From Chenopodium formosanum (taxonomy: Eukaryota > Streptophyta > Magnoliopsida > Caryophyllales > Amaranthaceae), in assembly GCA_024500155.1 (NCBI GenBank), contig CM044871.1, forward strand, positions 75,686,402 through 75,750,401: a stretch of 64,000 nt of DNA, read 5' to 3'. A model generated the notes under the pieces. That model did not search any database, had not been told where the DNA came from, and saw nothing but the letters and a program-made list of their open reading frames with translations. This document shows, piece by piece, positions 22,799-34,352 of the stretch. A program made the position numbers and the translations under genes. Numbering within the stretch: position 1 is the stretch's first letter; the number at the start of each line of letters is the position of its first letter.

Positions 22799-25322
22799 AT
22801 GCCTAGGCGACAGGATCGCGATCTTTCCACCCATGGCCAACGTCAGGCTTTTCGGGAGGACACTCCCACGATTCCCGAGGGTATGGACGATGACGTCTTA
22901 GAGTCTGAGCCTCGGGCCTCTACGGGTAGGAGTAGGTGGGTTCCACCTCTGTGGACTCCAGACCAGTTGGTTTTCTGTCGTGAGAACCATGTTTCTCATC
23001 GCCCACTTGCCGGCATAGTTGATTTGATTCCTCGACTTCACCAGATTATCACAAGGGATCTTGCTACGAACACCTTATGGGAATCGGCTGGTTTAGTGGA
23101 TTTTTATTCGGCGGTCGTAGGGTTTCGCAACCCCCGAGGTTGCGGTGCGACCATCGTTCGCGCATTGTTGGAGTATTTTTGGGATACTACCAACACCTTT
23201 CACTTTGCTTGGGGGGAGATGACGGTGACCCCTCTGGACTTTAGCATGATTAGCGGTCTGCCCTTCACTGACCGGGCTATAGCGTAGATGTCTGATCTTT
23301 CTTGGGGAGCGGCTGAGGCAGCCGATTTGTTAGGTCCGATTGTTCAGCATATCAGGACTCAGCCGGTGTCTCTAGGTGGTCCTAGGAGCGGGTGATCGGA
23401 GCTGGCTTCGGTTCTTGCCCGTGGTTTTGAAATGGAGGAGACGTCAACTAAGCAGCGAGTGCGGATCTTCATTCTGATTCTCATCTTCATGACTCTTTCT
23501 CCAGATAGGAGTTCACGTGCACTCCTTTGCTACCTCCCTTCTTTAGTCAGAATCAGTGAGATAGGATCCTTTAGCTGGGCCAGCCTCGGATACGCCGACC
23601 TTCTCTTGTCGTTGCGTCATGGGTGTAGGCATCTGAACGACGGGTCTCCCGTCACTGTCTACGGTCTGTGGAGAGTCGTAGAGGTGATGATCCTTTCCTC
23701 TTCTTGTTTTATTTTAATTTGTTCGACTCATGTGCTCAAAGATTACTTTTCATTGCAGATATGGTTCTACGAGTACTTCCCAGGATTGGCTCCTCGACGG
23801 CGTCGTGGAGCGGTTCATGACTTCCCTGTCGGGGCCAGCTGGCGTGACCGAGGAGAGTCACGAGTGGAGTTTGTCTCTGCGCTGCGCAGGCTGCTACGCC
23901 GAGGCACCTCTTCTGTTGGCGTAAGAATTAGTTTTGTTGCCTGTTATTTTCTCTCTGACGTTAATTTTGGTGTTTCATGCCAACTTTTTATGGTTTTCAG
24001 GTTGCCATTGATGTCTAGTATCGTCCTTGGGCCAGGATGACTAATCTTCCCGAGGCCTTGCATTTTTCAGCGCACCGCACCATTTTGGTTAGTACCGGAC
24101 GCTTTGTCTGGTATTTGGGGGAGCGTGTCATTCATCAGCATAGCGGTGATTGCTTTGTGGTGCCCTCATCTCCACCAGAGTCGATGCTGGACTCGCGCTT
24201 GCTTAGGGAGTTGATAAACAGGGGAGAGCGCTACACTTTTCCTTGGCAGGAGCTTGTGCACATGGAGGGTGATTACGCGCAGGACTTGCTTCCCTCTCTG
24301 GCTCCTCCACCCCGCCTTCCTGAGGTATGATTTCTTTTGAGGATTTAGCTACTAGTCTCTGTTTAAATAGTCGAATAACTTGATTATTCAATTGTATTTT
24401 CAGACGACTGTTCGCCCTGTGGGGAGGATCGAGATTCCGCCTCAGTCTGTCCGCTACCCAGGGCCGATTGGTATTACCGAGGACCACATTGCTGACGCGC
24501 CAGAGGGTTACAGACAGACGCAAGAGTCTCTGCCCGAGGTTTTTGAGCCGGTAAGTTTTTGATGCATTATTCATCCTTTTAACACCGCTTGTTACTGATT
24601 TTTCTTTGTTTTGTTCTCAGCCTAACCGCTCGGAGATGATGGGATTCATGAAGCTGGTTGGCGCTCTGAAGTACTGCATCATCAAGCTTCGGTGTGTTGC
24701 AAGTTGTCGGAGCAGTTCTACCGTTTGTTTTATTTTGCATTGTTGACGCCTTTTGATTTTGTATCTTTCAGGAGCAACGGAGGTCCCGCTCGCGCTCGAG
24801 GCATAGAGGCTCGGACGAGGAGGAGCTTGGTCGTGGTAGACGATCTCCTGTGGTTCATCGGCATTCTCAGTCTTAGCGAGAGCCTCGAATTACTCAGCCG
24901 TTTTAGGAGGCTCAGTGGCAGCAGCCTCAGTCTTCCCAGCGCTTTCAGGACCAGGCTAAGGGGTAGCGGCAGTCGTTTTCATAGCCTTCACAACCTGAGT
25001 TTAGGCCTGTTTTGACTCCCATGGATCCTAGTTTATTTTCAGCTCCATCTTCTGGGATTCCTCCACCGGTGCCGGGCTTGTTCTCAGTTCCAATGTATGT
25101 GACGATGCCTCCGCTGACGATTCCCGTGTCTTTGATCAGTCTACACCGTTTGCCAGTTGGACGGGTCCTGCTTTGAGTTTAACTGCTGCTGGAGTCACAG
25201 GGACTAGTAGGGACACTACTCCCCGTACTCGGATGATGGCGGGACTCTTTGGCTCACCGTTCCCGTATTCACGGGCTGGAGATGATACTGACCCTAACTC
25301 TTCTAGTTCTGCAGACTTTTGA
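22799..25322 (+). pseudogene. Plant mobile domain (PMD) gene carried antisense in T1
   Basis: PMD proteins occur as host nuclear proteins and inside retroelements; their role in elements is unknown. The start at 22799 gives MPRRQDRDLS followed by a PMD core. Residues 45-160 contain RWVPPLWTPDQL, ITRDLATNTLWESAGLVDFY and the diagnostic TFHFAWGEMTVTPLDFSMIS motif. Likely exons are 22799-23683, 23759-23920, 24001-24324, 24404-24550, 24621-~24720 and 24772-25322; introns of 70-80 bp with GT-AG ends keep phase 0 for the first four junctions. The fifth junction is uncertain. The last exon encodes an Arg/Ser-rich segment (RRSRSRSRHRGSDEEE), then a Pro/Gln-rich tail. In-frame stops at 23285, 23393, 24016, 24874, 24904, 24964 and 24982, and a frameshift near 25100-25130, make it a pseudogene. 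It is opposite in strand to gag-pol. Confidence 0.75.
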
Positions 25323-25784
25323 CCTAGGGTCTTTATTTGTACATATTGTGATGACACTTGACGCTATTTATTTATTATGACTCATTTTGTACATTATTCA
25401 CAGTTTATGCATTTATTAGTGTGTATTAGTGTGTGCTTGAGACTCATTGTGTGTGATCGTGCATTTATTAATGACGCGACAAAAACGTAAGTGGAGTAAG
25501 TAGAGGGTACCGACCTTCCCCAAAGGAAAAAGAAATAAAAAGACAAGAAAAAATAAATAAAAAGTAAATATATAAATGATAAAGAGAAAATAGAAATAAA
25601 TAAAATAAAAATAAATAATGAAAAGAAGTGATAAAAATAATAAAAATAACAATAAAAAGAAAAAAGAAGTTGAGAATTTTACTAGGAATGAAACTCTCAA
25701 AAAACTTAAAAAATAAATGGTGAAGATAAAATACTAAAAAAAATCCGGATAAATACAGGAAAAGATTAAAAAAAACGCGTGGGG
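25323..25784. other. Intergenic stretch between the two antisense genes
   Basis: No gene supported. It contains the landmark GAGGGTACCGACCTTCCCC near 25503, shared with N1 and N2, and then an A-rich low-complexity stretch (25520-25760). Long T-rich frames on the minus strand here are compositional. Confidence 0.5.
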
Positions 25785-25957
25785 TGCCGCGACACGGCAC
25801 TGTACACCGTGTAACAGAAAAAACTGTCGTGTCGCGGCAAAAATTCCCATGACACGGTGGGATTCCCTGTGTCACGGTGCGCGTATTTTACAACGGTGTG
25901 GTTTACGCGTACGAAAAGATAATTTCTGAGTAGTTCCGAGCGCTTTTGCTATAAAAT
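25785..25957 (+). promoter_or_regulatory. Palindrome cluster and TATA upstream of the DUF7745-like gene
   Basis: CCGTG-W-CACGG-like motifs lie at 25785-25880 (for example GACACGGTGG and GTGTCACGGTGC). TATAAAAT at 25950-25957 is 71 bp before the ATG at 26028. This is the same palindromes-then-TATA order as in the type A LTR, which suggests a real promoter for the opposite-strand gene. Confidence 0.5.
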
Positions 25958-26027
25958 AGGACCAGTATTTTTGTGATATGCATAATTACGAAACACAAAA
26001 TAATTAGAATTTCATATTTCAATAATA

Positions 26028-27541
26028 ATGTCTCAGAATTTTGATAATACATTGCGCGACTGGTCTTATGCTTTGACCAATGCTGACAAAAGAGAGTTAG
26101 AATTGTTTCATGTTAGGGGTTTACTAGCCTTGAGGCATGTGGCGATTGAACATGATTTTCTTAGGGCAGCATTAGACTATTGGAGTCCAGAAACACATTG
26201 TTTCAAATTTGATTACGATGAAATCTGTCCCCTGCCGGAGGAATTTGGTGCAATCTTTGGATTTCCTGCTAGAAATCTTAATGCCATGCCTACCCTACGT
26301 GAATATTATTACCAAGATTTTGAACGCCATCTAAATCTAACAGATCCAGATTTAAATAGAATTGTGTGTGGTAATGAGGTAGACTTAGAAAAACTTGCAA
26401 ATTTATATTTTAATCGCCCTATCTCTGAGTCTTATCATGTATATCGTAGAAGGGCATATATTTTTTTCATGTTTAGCAAGCTATTATTTGCAAACAGTAG
26501 GGTAGGACATGCTTGTCTAGCGTCTGTGCTTGAACATGTTGAATCTGGGAGATCCCCTATGCCTACGTGCCTTGGAGAAACGTTTCGTGGCCTTGACGAA
26601 GCAAATGCTGACCGGAAAGCCATCAGGAAGGGCTCTCTGGTATTGCTGCAGGTAAAAATACGCTCCGAGTAGCCCCCATAACACAAAACAGGCATCGTGT
26701 CACGGTGGCTGTCTGCCGTGACACGGTGAAGTCTGCCGTGTCACGGGAAATCTGCATAATTTTTTTTTGACTGATTTTTTTTTTTTTTTTTTGCAGATTT
26801 GGTTGATGGAGCGTTTAGAATTATTTGAAGCCCCCGACGATGTTGAAAAATATGGCCCCAACGATCTAGTCCGCAGGAAAAAGAATTTACTCTGTGAACA
26901 TGTCGTATGAAGACTGGAAAAATTTCTTTGCAAAGAGGGAATTTTCTATTCGTTGGGTGGTGCCTTGGTGGAGTCTTACTAGGATGGTTGGTACGAATGA
27001 TACTCCATATTGTCGTGTTCCTAGTATCTCAAAACTGACTTTTTATTGTCCTTCTCGACTGATGCGGCAGTATGGACTTGAACAAGTAGTTCCACGCTAT
27101 AACGATAGTCCTCGTGAAGTATCGTTGCATGAAAGTAACGTTCACAAGTACGAGACTTATTGGATTGGAAGACCTTTGTGGACCGTTTCTGCAAGTGACC
27201 AAGCTCCTCCTCCTTTATCTAGTGCATACAAGGCATGGTTGAACCCTAGAAGTAGGAGGGAACGATTCGGATCACGCAAGTCTGATGTGAAGAGTTGTCT
27301 TGGAAATAAGAAAGCACCTCCTAAAGATCGTCTAGGTCCAAGAACACAAGGGAATGAGTTTAAGAGTCCTATAATGCCGAAAAGGAAAAATTATGTGAAA
27401 GGGAAGGGTAAAAAGAAGATGGTCAATAGAGAGAAACAACCGAAGAATTTTAAGAAAGGTGAAAGAGGTAAAAGTTCGACCAGGGGTGTGACGGTTCGGG
27501 CTACAGAAGACACATTAATGGTGAAGGCCGACCTAATTTAA
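26028..27541 (+). pseudogene. DUF7745-like gene carried antisense in T1
   Basis: The product resembles plant DUF7745-like proteins, a family often found in or near retroelements; its function is unknown. Exon 1 (26028-26651) encodes 208 residues including RDWSYALTNADKREL, DYWSPETHCFKFDYDEICPL and a PLPEEFGAIFGFPA block. The intron is 26652-26796 (GTAAAA...TTTTGCAG, phase 0) and itself contains three CCGTG/CACGG palindromes at 26694-26750. Exon 2 starts IWLMERLELFEAP at 26797; a frameshift near 26885-26895 moves it to the frame of MSYEDWKNFF, which runs to TAA at 27541. The C-terminus is strongly basic (Lys-rich, 27370-27500), as in nuclear proteins. The family call comes from motif resemblance only. 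Confidence 0.6.
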
Positions 27542-27637
27542 AAAGAGAATGAGGTTCCTAAAGTGAAGAGGAATTAGATCAGTATTGTTTTGCTTTTATG
27601 ATTTATAATTTTTTATTTAAAATAAGGCGTATGATGC

Positions 27638-29745
27638 TGTAGACACCCATTTGTGTCTCCCCAAAACCAAACCCAGTGATGAATAACTTTCATGTCGAAC
27701 CATAATCGAATGAGGTGAAAGTGTGAAAAGTCTTGTGTTGCGGTTAGTTTTTGTTAAAATTCTTTCTTTCTGTTTTCGAAAACCCACTCTATTTTAAGAA
27801 AACGTCCATTCCAGTTTATTTTGGTTCATGATAAGGGTCCAATAATGATGTAGTTGGATGGGGCTTTGAAAAGACCTTTCCAACGATATATTATAAGCCC
27901 GATTCCGATGAATATTGAGGAAGTTATGGCAAAAATACTAAACTGGGCCCAAACCGGATTTTGCCTACGACCCAATGATCATGAGGAGGGTCCAAAGGTT
28001 TAATCCTATTCCTAAACTAATTAGGATTGATTAGAATCTTCTATAAGTTTCTAAAATATCTTAATTATCCTTTTTTGAAAAGATAAGATTAAGGAATTTG
28101 ATTTAAATATAAACTTTCCTTTTTTATAAAACTTTCCTTTTTTAAAATCCTAATTCTATTCGGATTTAAACATGTTCAAAGACAGTCAGATATTATTTTC
28201 GTGTCTCATATTTTTTATCCAAATTTTATATGGTTGGATAGATCTTGAAATTATCTTTCCAATGATATATTATAATAATAATTCCGAGTTATAACGGAAA
28301 AGATATGAATAAGATATCAAACTCTAATCAAAACTGACACCGTCTCACTATTTCGTTCATATCTTTTATTCTACAACATATTTTAATCTGATTTTAATTG
28401 GGTTAGAAAGTAGACTTCAAGATCTTTCCAACGACATCTTATTCATCTTATTCAAATTCTTGGATCAAAAGATATGATAAAAACACAATCCGCAAAAACT
28501 GCTGTCTACGAGTTTTATTTCGATTCGAATTTGGATTCTTTTCTTAATTCTTCGACTCTCTTTTTTTTCCTATAAATAGAGGTCATATCTCCCCTTTTTC
28601 AATAACCAACTCTCATCAAGATTTTCTTGATTATTCTCTCTCTCTTTTCTAAACTAGCCTTTTCTCAAATAAATAATTCCGCATTCATTAGATCTAGTAA
28701 CACTTAGCCATATTCGAAGTTGTACTTCGCTCTAGACGTGAAAGGTTTTAATTTCTAAGGTTTTGGTCCCAAATATCTTTTTCAATTATTTAATTTAATT
28801 GTTTTGTTTATTATTTTCCTTGAAGTTACTAACGTGTGTATTTTGTTATTAAAAAGAGGTACGAGACATCCAAGTAAGTACTTTAATGGTTTAATTGATA
28901 TTATGATGTAGAAATCATGCTTAGATTGTTTTCCTTAATTTGATGTTTAGGGTGACAACAATAAATTCCTAGTATCATGTCTAGGGTAATTTTAATATTA
29001 AGTATGATTAAAAGTACGATGCTTCCTATTTTCTCCCTAATATTTATGATTGTGAGTATCATGTTAGAGTTAAAGATTTGATTTTTATTGCTTAGTGACA
29101 TGCTAGGGTTTGTTATTAATCTTGTTAGTATCATGCCTAGGATCTTGCTATGCTTTAACATGATTATGATTGATATTATTATTATTAATGATGTTAATTA
29201 CTTATTATGTTGCTTGATATGTATTATATTTTATTATTTATTGCTTGATCACCTTTAATGTATGTTTAAAGGGAATTTGGTACTTGTAATCACGCTTAAT
29301 AAGATAATTAATAATCTTGTTAGGGTTAATTGTGATTATAAACTCAAGTGATCGCCAATAATAGTTTATTTGTGCATTAAATTCAACCAACATAGATTAA
29401 ACAGGTTTAGGGTTAATCCTATTGATTGCATGTTAATCAGAAAGCGCACATGAATACGATCAGAATAAAGTAGAGGCCTATTATTAGGGCAGGTTCAATC
29501 TCTTTTAGGTTGGATTTGTACCATCATCCCCGAACCCTTATTTGGTTCATGACCTTATGGAGTTGACGATCTCTTGGATCGTTAAGGGGACCTTCACCTC
29601 GTGAACGGTTTACAAGTTCCTTAAAAACTTGTTGGCAACTCTTTTGCTCTATCTTCTTCCCTTTTGGACGCCACCGTACTTTAGTGTAAGATCACAGTGG
29701 GGTTCAAGCTAGTGGGATTTTTAAAGCTTGAAACTATTCCCTACA
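27638..29745 (+). repeat. Type B LTR with its own target duplication (solo-like)
   Basis: 2108 bp from TGTAGACACCCATTTGTG to GAAACTATTCCCTACA, flanked by perfect GATGC duplications (27633-27637 and 29746-29750). TATAAATA is at 28571-28578. The sequence to the right is not type B internal sequence but T1 sequence, so by local structure this is a solo LTR in T1. It is nearly identical to 36838-38893 apart from a 49-bp segment (about 28031-28079) missing from the second copy. Confidence 0.9.
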
Positions 29746-30275
29746 GATGCCAATAATTGTAGTCACATTTATTTCAATAATAATAGCATATTTATTTTAC
29801 GCTTAAATAAAAATTTAAAATGAATTTTTTTTTATTTATTTATCCGAGTCAAGGAGTCAGACACAATGGAAGAATGAAAATAAAATAAAAAAAAACCTCG
29901 AACAAATAATGAATCCACAAAGAATGCGTCACTAAAAAAATCGAAAAACTGAAATTCCACCATGCCACGGTGAAAAATCCCGTGACACGTTGGAAATTCC
30001 CGTGTCACGGCGTTTTTTTTTTTTTTTTTTTTTGCCAGGTCCACCGTGCCACGGTGGACTGTCCCTTGTCGCGGCAAAACCCCCCTTTTTTTTTTGCCAG
30101 GTCCACCGTGTCACGGTGGACTGTCCCGTGTCGCGGCAAAACCCCCTCTTTTTTTTTTTGGTCGTGACGCAATGCTGAACTGATGCGTATACTTGATCGA
30201 TAGAGGGAGGATTTTATTTTTTTTAAAAGTGGTCGGGCCCCCTTGAGGGGTTGCCTACGTATCCTTAAAAAGGAA
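29746..30275 (-). other. T1 spacer beyond pol, first copy, with minisatellite
   Basis: Noncoding T1 sequence, duplicated at 38894-39500. At 29990-30165 it holds two units of a ~60-bp repeat: a T run, then a dyad with 10-bp arms GTCCACCGTG and CACGGTGGAC around one base (30039-30059 and 30101-30121), then CCGTGTCGCGGCAAAACCCC. At 30249-30292 lies GGTTGCCTACGTATCC followed by GGAATCAGGCCAAACGTAGC, a landmark also present in N1 and N2. Confidence 0.7.
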
Positions 30276-31822
30276 TCAGGCCAAACGTAGCTTTATTGGG
30301 TCATGAACCCATGCGACTAGGCATAGATTTTTCTTGAGTTGATCCAAGTTGGTTAAATTGTGGAAACCGTTATCGTCCATGTCTAACAATTGCGCCGCTC
30401 CGCCAGACAAGATGGTTTTAACAATGTACGAGCCTGACCAATTTGGTCTGAATTTTCCTCTTGGATCTAACACATTTTTACAAAGTGCCTTAAGCACCAG
30501 GTCACCCTCTTTGATGTTCCTAGTCTTGACTTTTTTATTAAAATGCCATGCCATATGCTGTTGGTAGGTTTGGACTTGATGCAAAGCTGCCAAGCGTTTT
30601 TCATCAAGTAAGACTAGTTCATCATATCTTGCTCTAATCTAGTCGACTTCATCTGGTTGGCTTTCCAATGCGATTCGAAGAAAAGGGATTTCGAGTTCAA
30701 TTGGTTGTACAGCTTCAACTCCATAGACCAAAGAGAAAGGGGTAGCCCCCGTTGATATGCGAACAGAGGTTCGATATCCCCAAAGGGCGAAATGTAGCTT
30801 ACTTGGCCAATCCTTGTAATTTTCTGTCATCTTTTCGATGATAGTTTTCACATTTTTGTTGGCCGATTCGACCGCACCATTTGTTTGTGGTCTGTAAGGT
30901 AATGATCTGTGATGCTTTATACGATATTTCTGTAATAATTTCGCGCATTCGGCTTGGAAATGTGTTCCATTATCGCTGATCATCTCATGTGGTATTCCAT
31001 AGCGGCATATGATATTTTTCTCAATGAACTGAGCTACGTGTTTCGCCGTCAGCTTAGCATATGAGGCAGCTTCGACCCATTTGGTGAAATAGTCGATCGC
31101 TACGAGGATGAATTCGTGCCCCCCTTGTCCTGGTGGTGTTATTTTTCCAATGATGTCGATGCCCCAAGTAGAGAAAGGCCATGGAGAAGTATATGTGTAG
31201 AGAGGCAAAGGTGGAACATGTTGTAAATTTGCGTAGACTTGACACTTCATACATTTCTTGACGTATTCGTGACAATCTCTCTCAATAGTAGTCCAATAAT
31301 AACCTTGTCGTTGAATCTTTTGGACTAACATCTTTGCATTCATGTGCGTTCCACATATACCGGCATGGAGGTTTTCCATGGTTCCGTGTGCTTCTTTCTT
31401 GGCTATGCATAAGAGATTTCTCCCCATTGCAGTTCTCTTGTGGAGTTCTCCCCTGATGAGCACATACTGTGACGCCAGGAGCCTCAAAGCACGGCGTGCC
31501 CTTTTATCAGTATTGGGAGGGTATTCTCCTCTTGTCACATAGTTAAGGATATCTGTATACCATGGCTCTTCATCTTCTTCTTGTGGTTCTTGTTCATCGT
31601 CGAGTGCGTGAACATAAGCCGGCTCATATCTTCTTTCTATGGTCAAAGGCATTCTGATTATATCTGTTGGAATTCGCACCATTGATGCTAATTTAGCTAG
31701 TGCGTCGGCGAATTGGTTTTCTTCTCTCGGCAAATACGTATATTCAACTTCATCTAGTTGCTCCGTGAGAGTTTCTAAATGAGCTTGATACGTAGCGAGA
31801 CTTTCACTTCTCACTTTCCATC
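30276..31822 (-). pseudogene. pol: Duplicated fragment of T1 pol (second RNase H end and integrase)
   Basis: A near-identical copy of 39490-41030. It covers the C-terminal part of the second RNase H, the integrase zinc-binding and catalytic core, and the integrase C-terminal region. The frame from the RNase H end to residue DEVD stops at a TAG at 30639-30641, followed in frame by the integrase tail down to 30276. The same TAG is in the other copy (39847-39849), so the stop predates the duplication. It breaks off at 31822, immediately after CACTTTCCATC, and is joined to N2 gag sequence of the opposite strand. It cannot encode a polymerase. Confidence 0.9.
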
Positions 31823-32883
31823 ACTGAAGCTCCTCACACTTAAGGTCGATGATCCCGTGAAGCAACAACGGATGGATCTTATGCAAGAGAGTCTAAGCAA
31901 GCTATCTAGTGACTATAAATTTCAGGGCAATGAGTTTGCAAGGGGTCTCGCTGGACAAGGAACTTCTTCCGCATAAGTTCAAGGCCACTGACATCCCCAA
32001 ATTCATGGCAACAGATAACCATTAATTCCATCTAAGAGCTTTTGAAACAATAATGAACATTAAGGGTATCGATAAGAAGGTTTTTTCCTCTTTGTTCCCA
32101 CTATATCTTGAAACCATTTGCCAACAATGGTTTTTCTCCCTTTACAAGGAAAAAACCTCTACCTGGGAATCAATAGTGAATGTTTTCGTTGATAGGTACA
32201 AGTGCAATATCCAAGTTGAAACCGACCATAGACAACTTGAGATGCTAAGACAAAAAGAGAATGAAGGCTTTACTTCTTTCTTTAATAAGTGGAGGGAAAC
32301 TTCCGCCAAGATGATTGAGGTCCCCACTGAAAAAGAATCCGTGAGGATGTTTATCAAGAATCTCCAAGAAAAGTATTCAAAGCACTTAAAATATCAACAC
32401 AACTTGAATACTTTCAAGGCCGTCTATGACGTAGGTATCGAGATCAAAGATGACCTCGCAAAGCAAAAAGCTACTAATAATAGCAACCACGGTGGCTGGA
32501 AAGGAAAGAAGAGTGACAATCCTTCTTCTTCCGAAAACGCCCACTCTAGTAATAATGTTAGTACCTTTGACCATAATGATGTCTTAGCCATGGACAATCA
32601 AGGATCTAAAAGGAAACCCAAGCGAGAGTTCACACCCATTGGAATGACCTACGATGCTGCTTTTGATCGTCTTTATGATCGAGGATTAATCAAACCTATT
32701 GGCCCTACCGAGGATCCAACACCAGAAAATCGATCTTTGAGATGGAAACCAAATTCCTATTGCAAGTACCATCAAGGAAACGGTCATACCACTGATGAAT
32801 GCTACAGGTTTCAAAATCTCATTCAAGACCTCATAGAAGCAAACAAGGTCCCATTGCCTCTAGCTAGCAAGAAGACTGGGTGA
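31823..32883 (+). pseudogene. gag: N2 gag
   Basis: Gag of the same family as N1. The first part (31823-31976) reads VDDPVKQQRMDLMQESLSKL in one frame, then shifts. 32053-32883 is open for 276 residues starting at MNIKGIDKKV. Within that frame the core CQQWFFSLYKEKTSTW is at 23-38 and RYKCNIQVET at 48-57. EGFTSFFNKWRETSAK follows at 71-86. The knuckle CKYHQGNGHTTDEC has C237, H240, H245 and C250. It ends GKKTG then TGATGA. A TAA near 32023 and a frameshift near 31965 break the N-terminal part. It is the best preserved gag of this family here, and structural function alone (particle formation with a helper) would be its expected role. Confidence 0.85.
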
Positions 32884-33103
32884 TGATGAAGCGAATGACA
32901 CAAGACAAGAGGCGAGCTGCAACGACAAGATTTCATGGCCTCTTTTTCTATTTCTTTTTCATCTTTTCTTTCCCCAATAAGTCTAGCATAGGCACCTTTT
33001 CTTTTCCTTTAGATTATTTTTGTAGTTTTTCTTTTCGTTTCCCTTTTTAATAAAATGAACATTTATTTCCTTATATATGATCATTTCATTATATTGCATC
33101 AAA

Positions 33104-33106
<3 letters not shown>

Positions 33107-33146
<40 letters not shown>
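33107..33146 (+). repeat. A40 homopolymer
   Basis: Forty consecutive A within the N2 3' noncoding region. N1 has only a short T/A stretch at the equivalent place, so this looks like slippage expansion rather than an inserted retroposon tail; no target duplication was recognised. Confidence 0.8.
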
Positions 33147-33147
<1 letters not shown>

Positions 33148-33820
33148 ATGTCGAATTAAGCACAAGGTATACTAATGATTTGAGGCACCCCTTGTAGCCA
33201 CATCATATCTCCTTTCGCCCTTCAATTATACAATCCTTTCTTCATAAACCACTTTGAGCCTCGTCTAACGATAGACCCTTCTTTTTTCAACCTACATCTA
33301 CCTAGCCTTGGGATGGGATGGCGTGCAACTTATGCAATTCTAAAGAAAGCTTGAGAAAATTCAAAAGAAAGCAATAGCAAAAAATAAGCAATAATAAAAA
33401 ACGAAAACAAGTGTACAAAAGGGTAAGTGTTCCAATGTCTTTGATATGAAAGTATCTTCGATAAGAACATGTCTCATATTGCGTCTCTTATCGAGTGCTC
33501 GGTACCGTGCCTGAGAAATATGAATGCCAAGTGAGTGATAGACCGCATGATCGGGATTGCCCACACTTATAAAAATAAAATAAATACTAAAGCAAAAAGA
33601 GCTAAAAAATAATAGAAATTCAAACATGAAAATACAAAGATTCAAAAGCGAGGCTGCACACCTTGGGGGCTTATCTAGGGTCTTGAGCCTTTATCCCCTT
33701 CTTCTTTAAACCTTTAGCCTAACCACGTTATAACCCTTAAAAAGACCTTTTTTGAGGCATACACACTTGTGCGAGGTTCGGCTAAAGCTACGTTCGGCCT
33801 GATTCCTAACAGATACGTAG

Positions 33821-34352
33821 TAGGCCTGATCACGGATCGGATATCCGATCCGAAAGGGGATTTCGGATCGGATATCCGTATCCGAGAATTCGTATATTTG
33901 CTATTTGTATCCGATCCGAAAAGTTCGAATATCCGAAAATCCGGATATCCGAATTTTTCGGATCGGATATATCGGATATCCTATATTTGACTATTTTGAT
34001 TACGAGTTGTTTTAAATGGCAAAATTGATATTTTTTTTACCCATTGGGGTAAGTTGAGATTTTGTTGGGCTTGGGCTGTTGGGCATATGGATAATATCTG
34101 AACTTTAATTCTGGGTAAAAAAAAAGTAATTTTCGGATATCGGATCGGATATCCGATCCGATATCCGATACCCGACTTTATTTTCGGATATTCGGATAAC
34201 CGAAATTCAAATTTTCGATATCCGATATCCGAAAATTACGGATCGGTTATCCGATCCGAAAATGTTTTCGGATCGATTACCCTAAAGTGTCGGATCGGGT
34301 GCGGATCGGATCTTCGGATTATCGGATAATCAGATAGTTTTGCTCAGGCCTA
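33821..34352. mobile_element. hAT-type MITE in N2
   Basis: 532 bp with terminal inverted repeats TAGGCCTGA and TCAGGCCTA and perfect 8-bp target duplications ATACGTAG (33813-33820 and 34353-34360). The interior is filled with GGATCGGATATCCGATCC-like palindromes toward both ends and an AT-rich centre. It has no coding capacity. N1 shows the matching empty site at 4743-4750 (CTACTTAT, opposite strand). Confidence 0.95.

Noticed and set aside
31054..31542. Small plus- and minus-strand frames within integrase (repeated at 40262-40750)
   Set aside because: They are alternative frames of the integrase region and are duplicated with it.
33107..33146. The A40 run as the tail of a retroposed gene or SINE
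   Set aside because: No target duplication or pol III promoter was seen, and sequence on both sides matches N1 in order.
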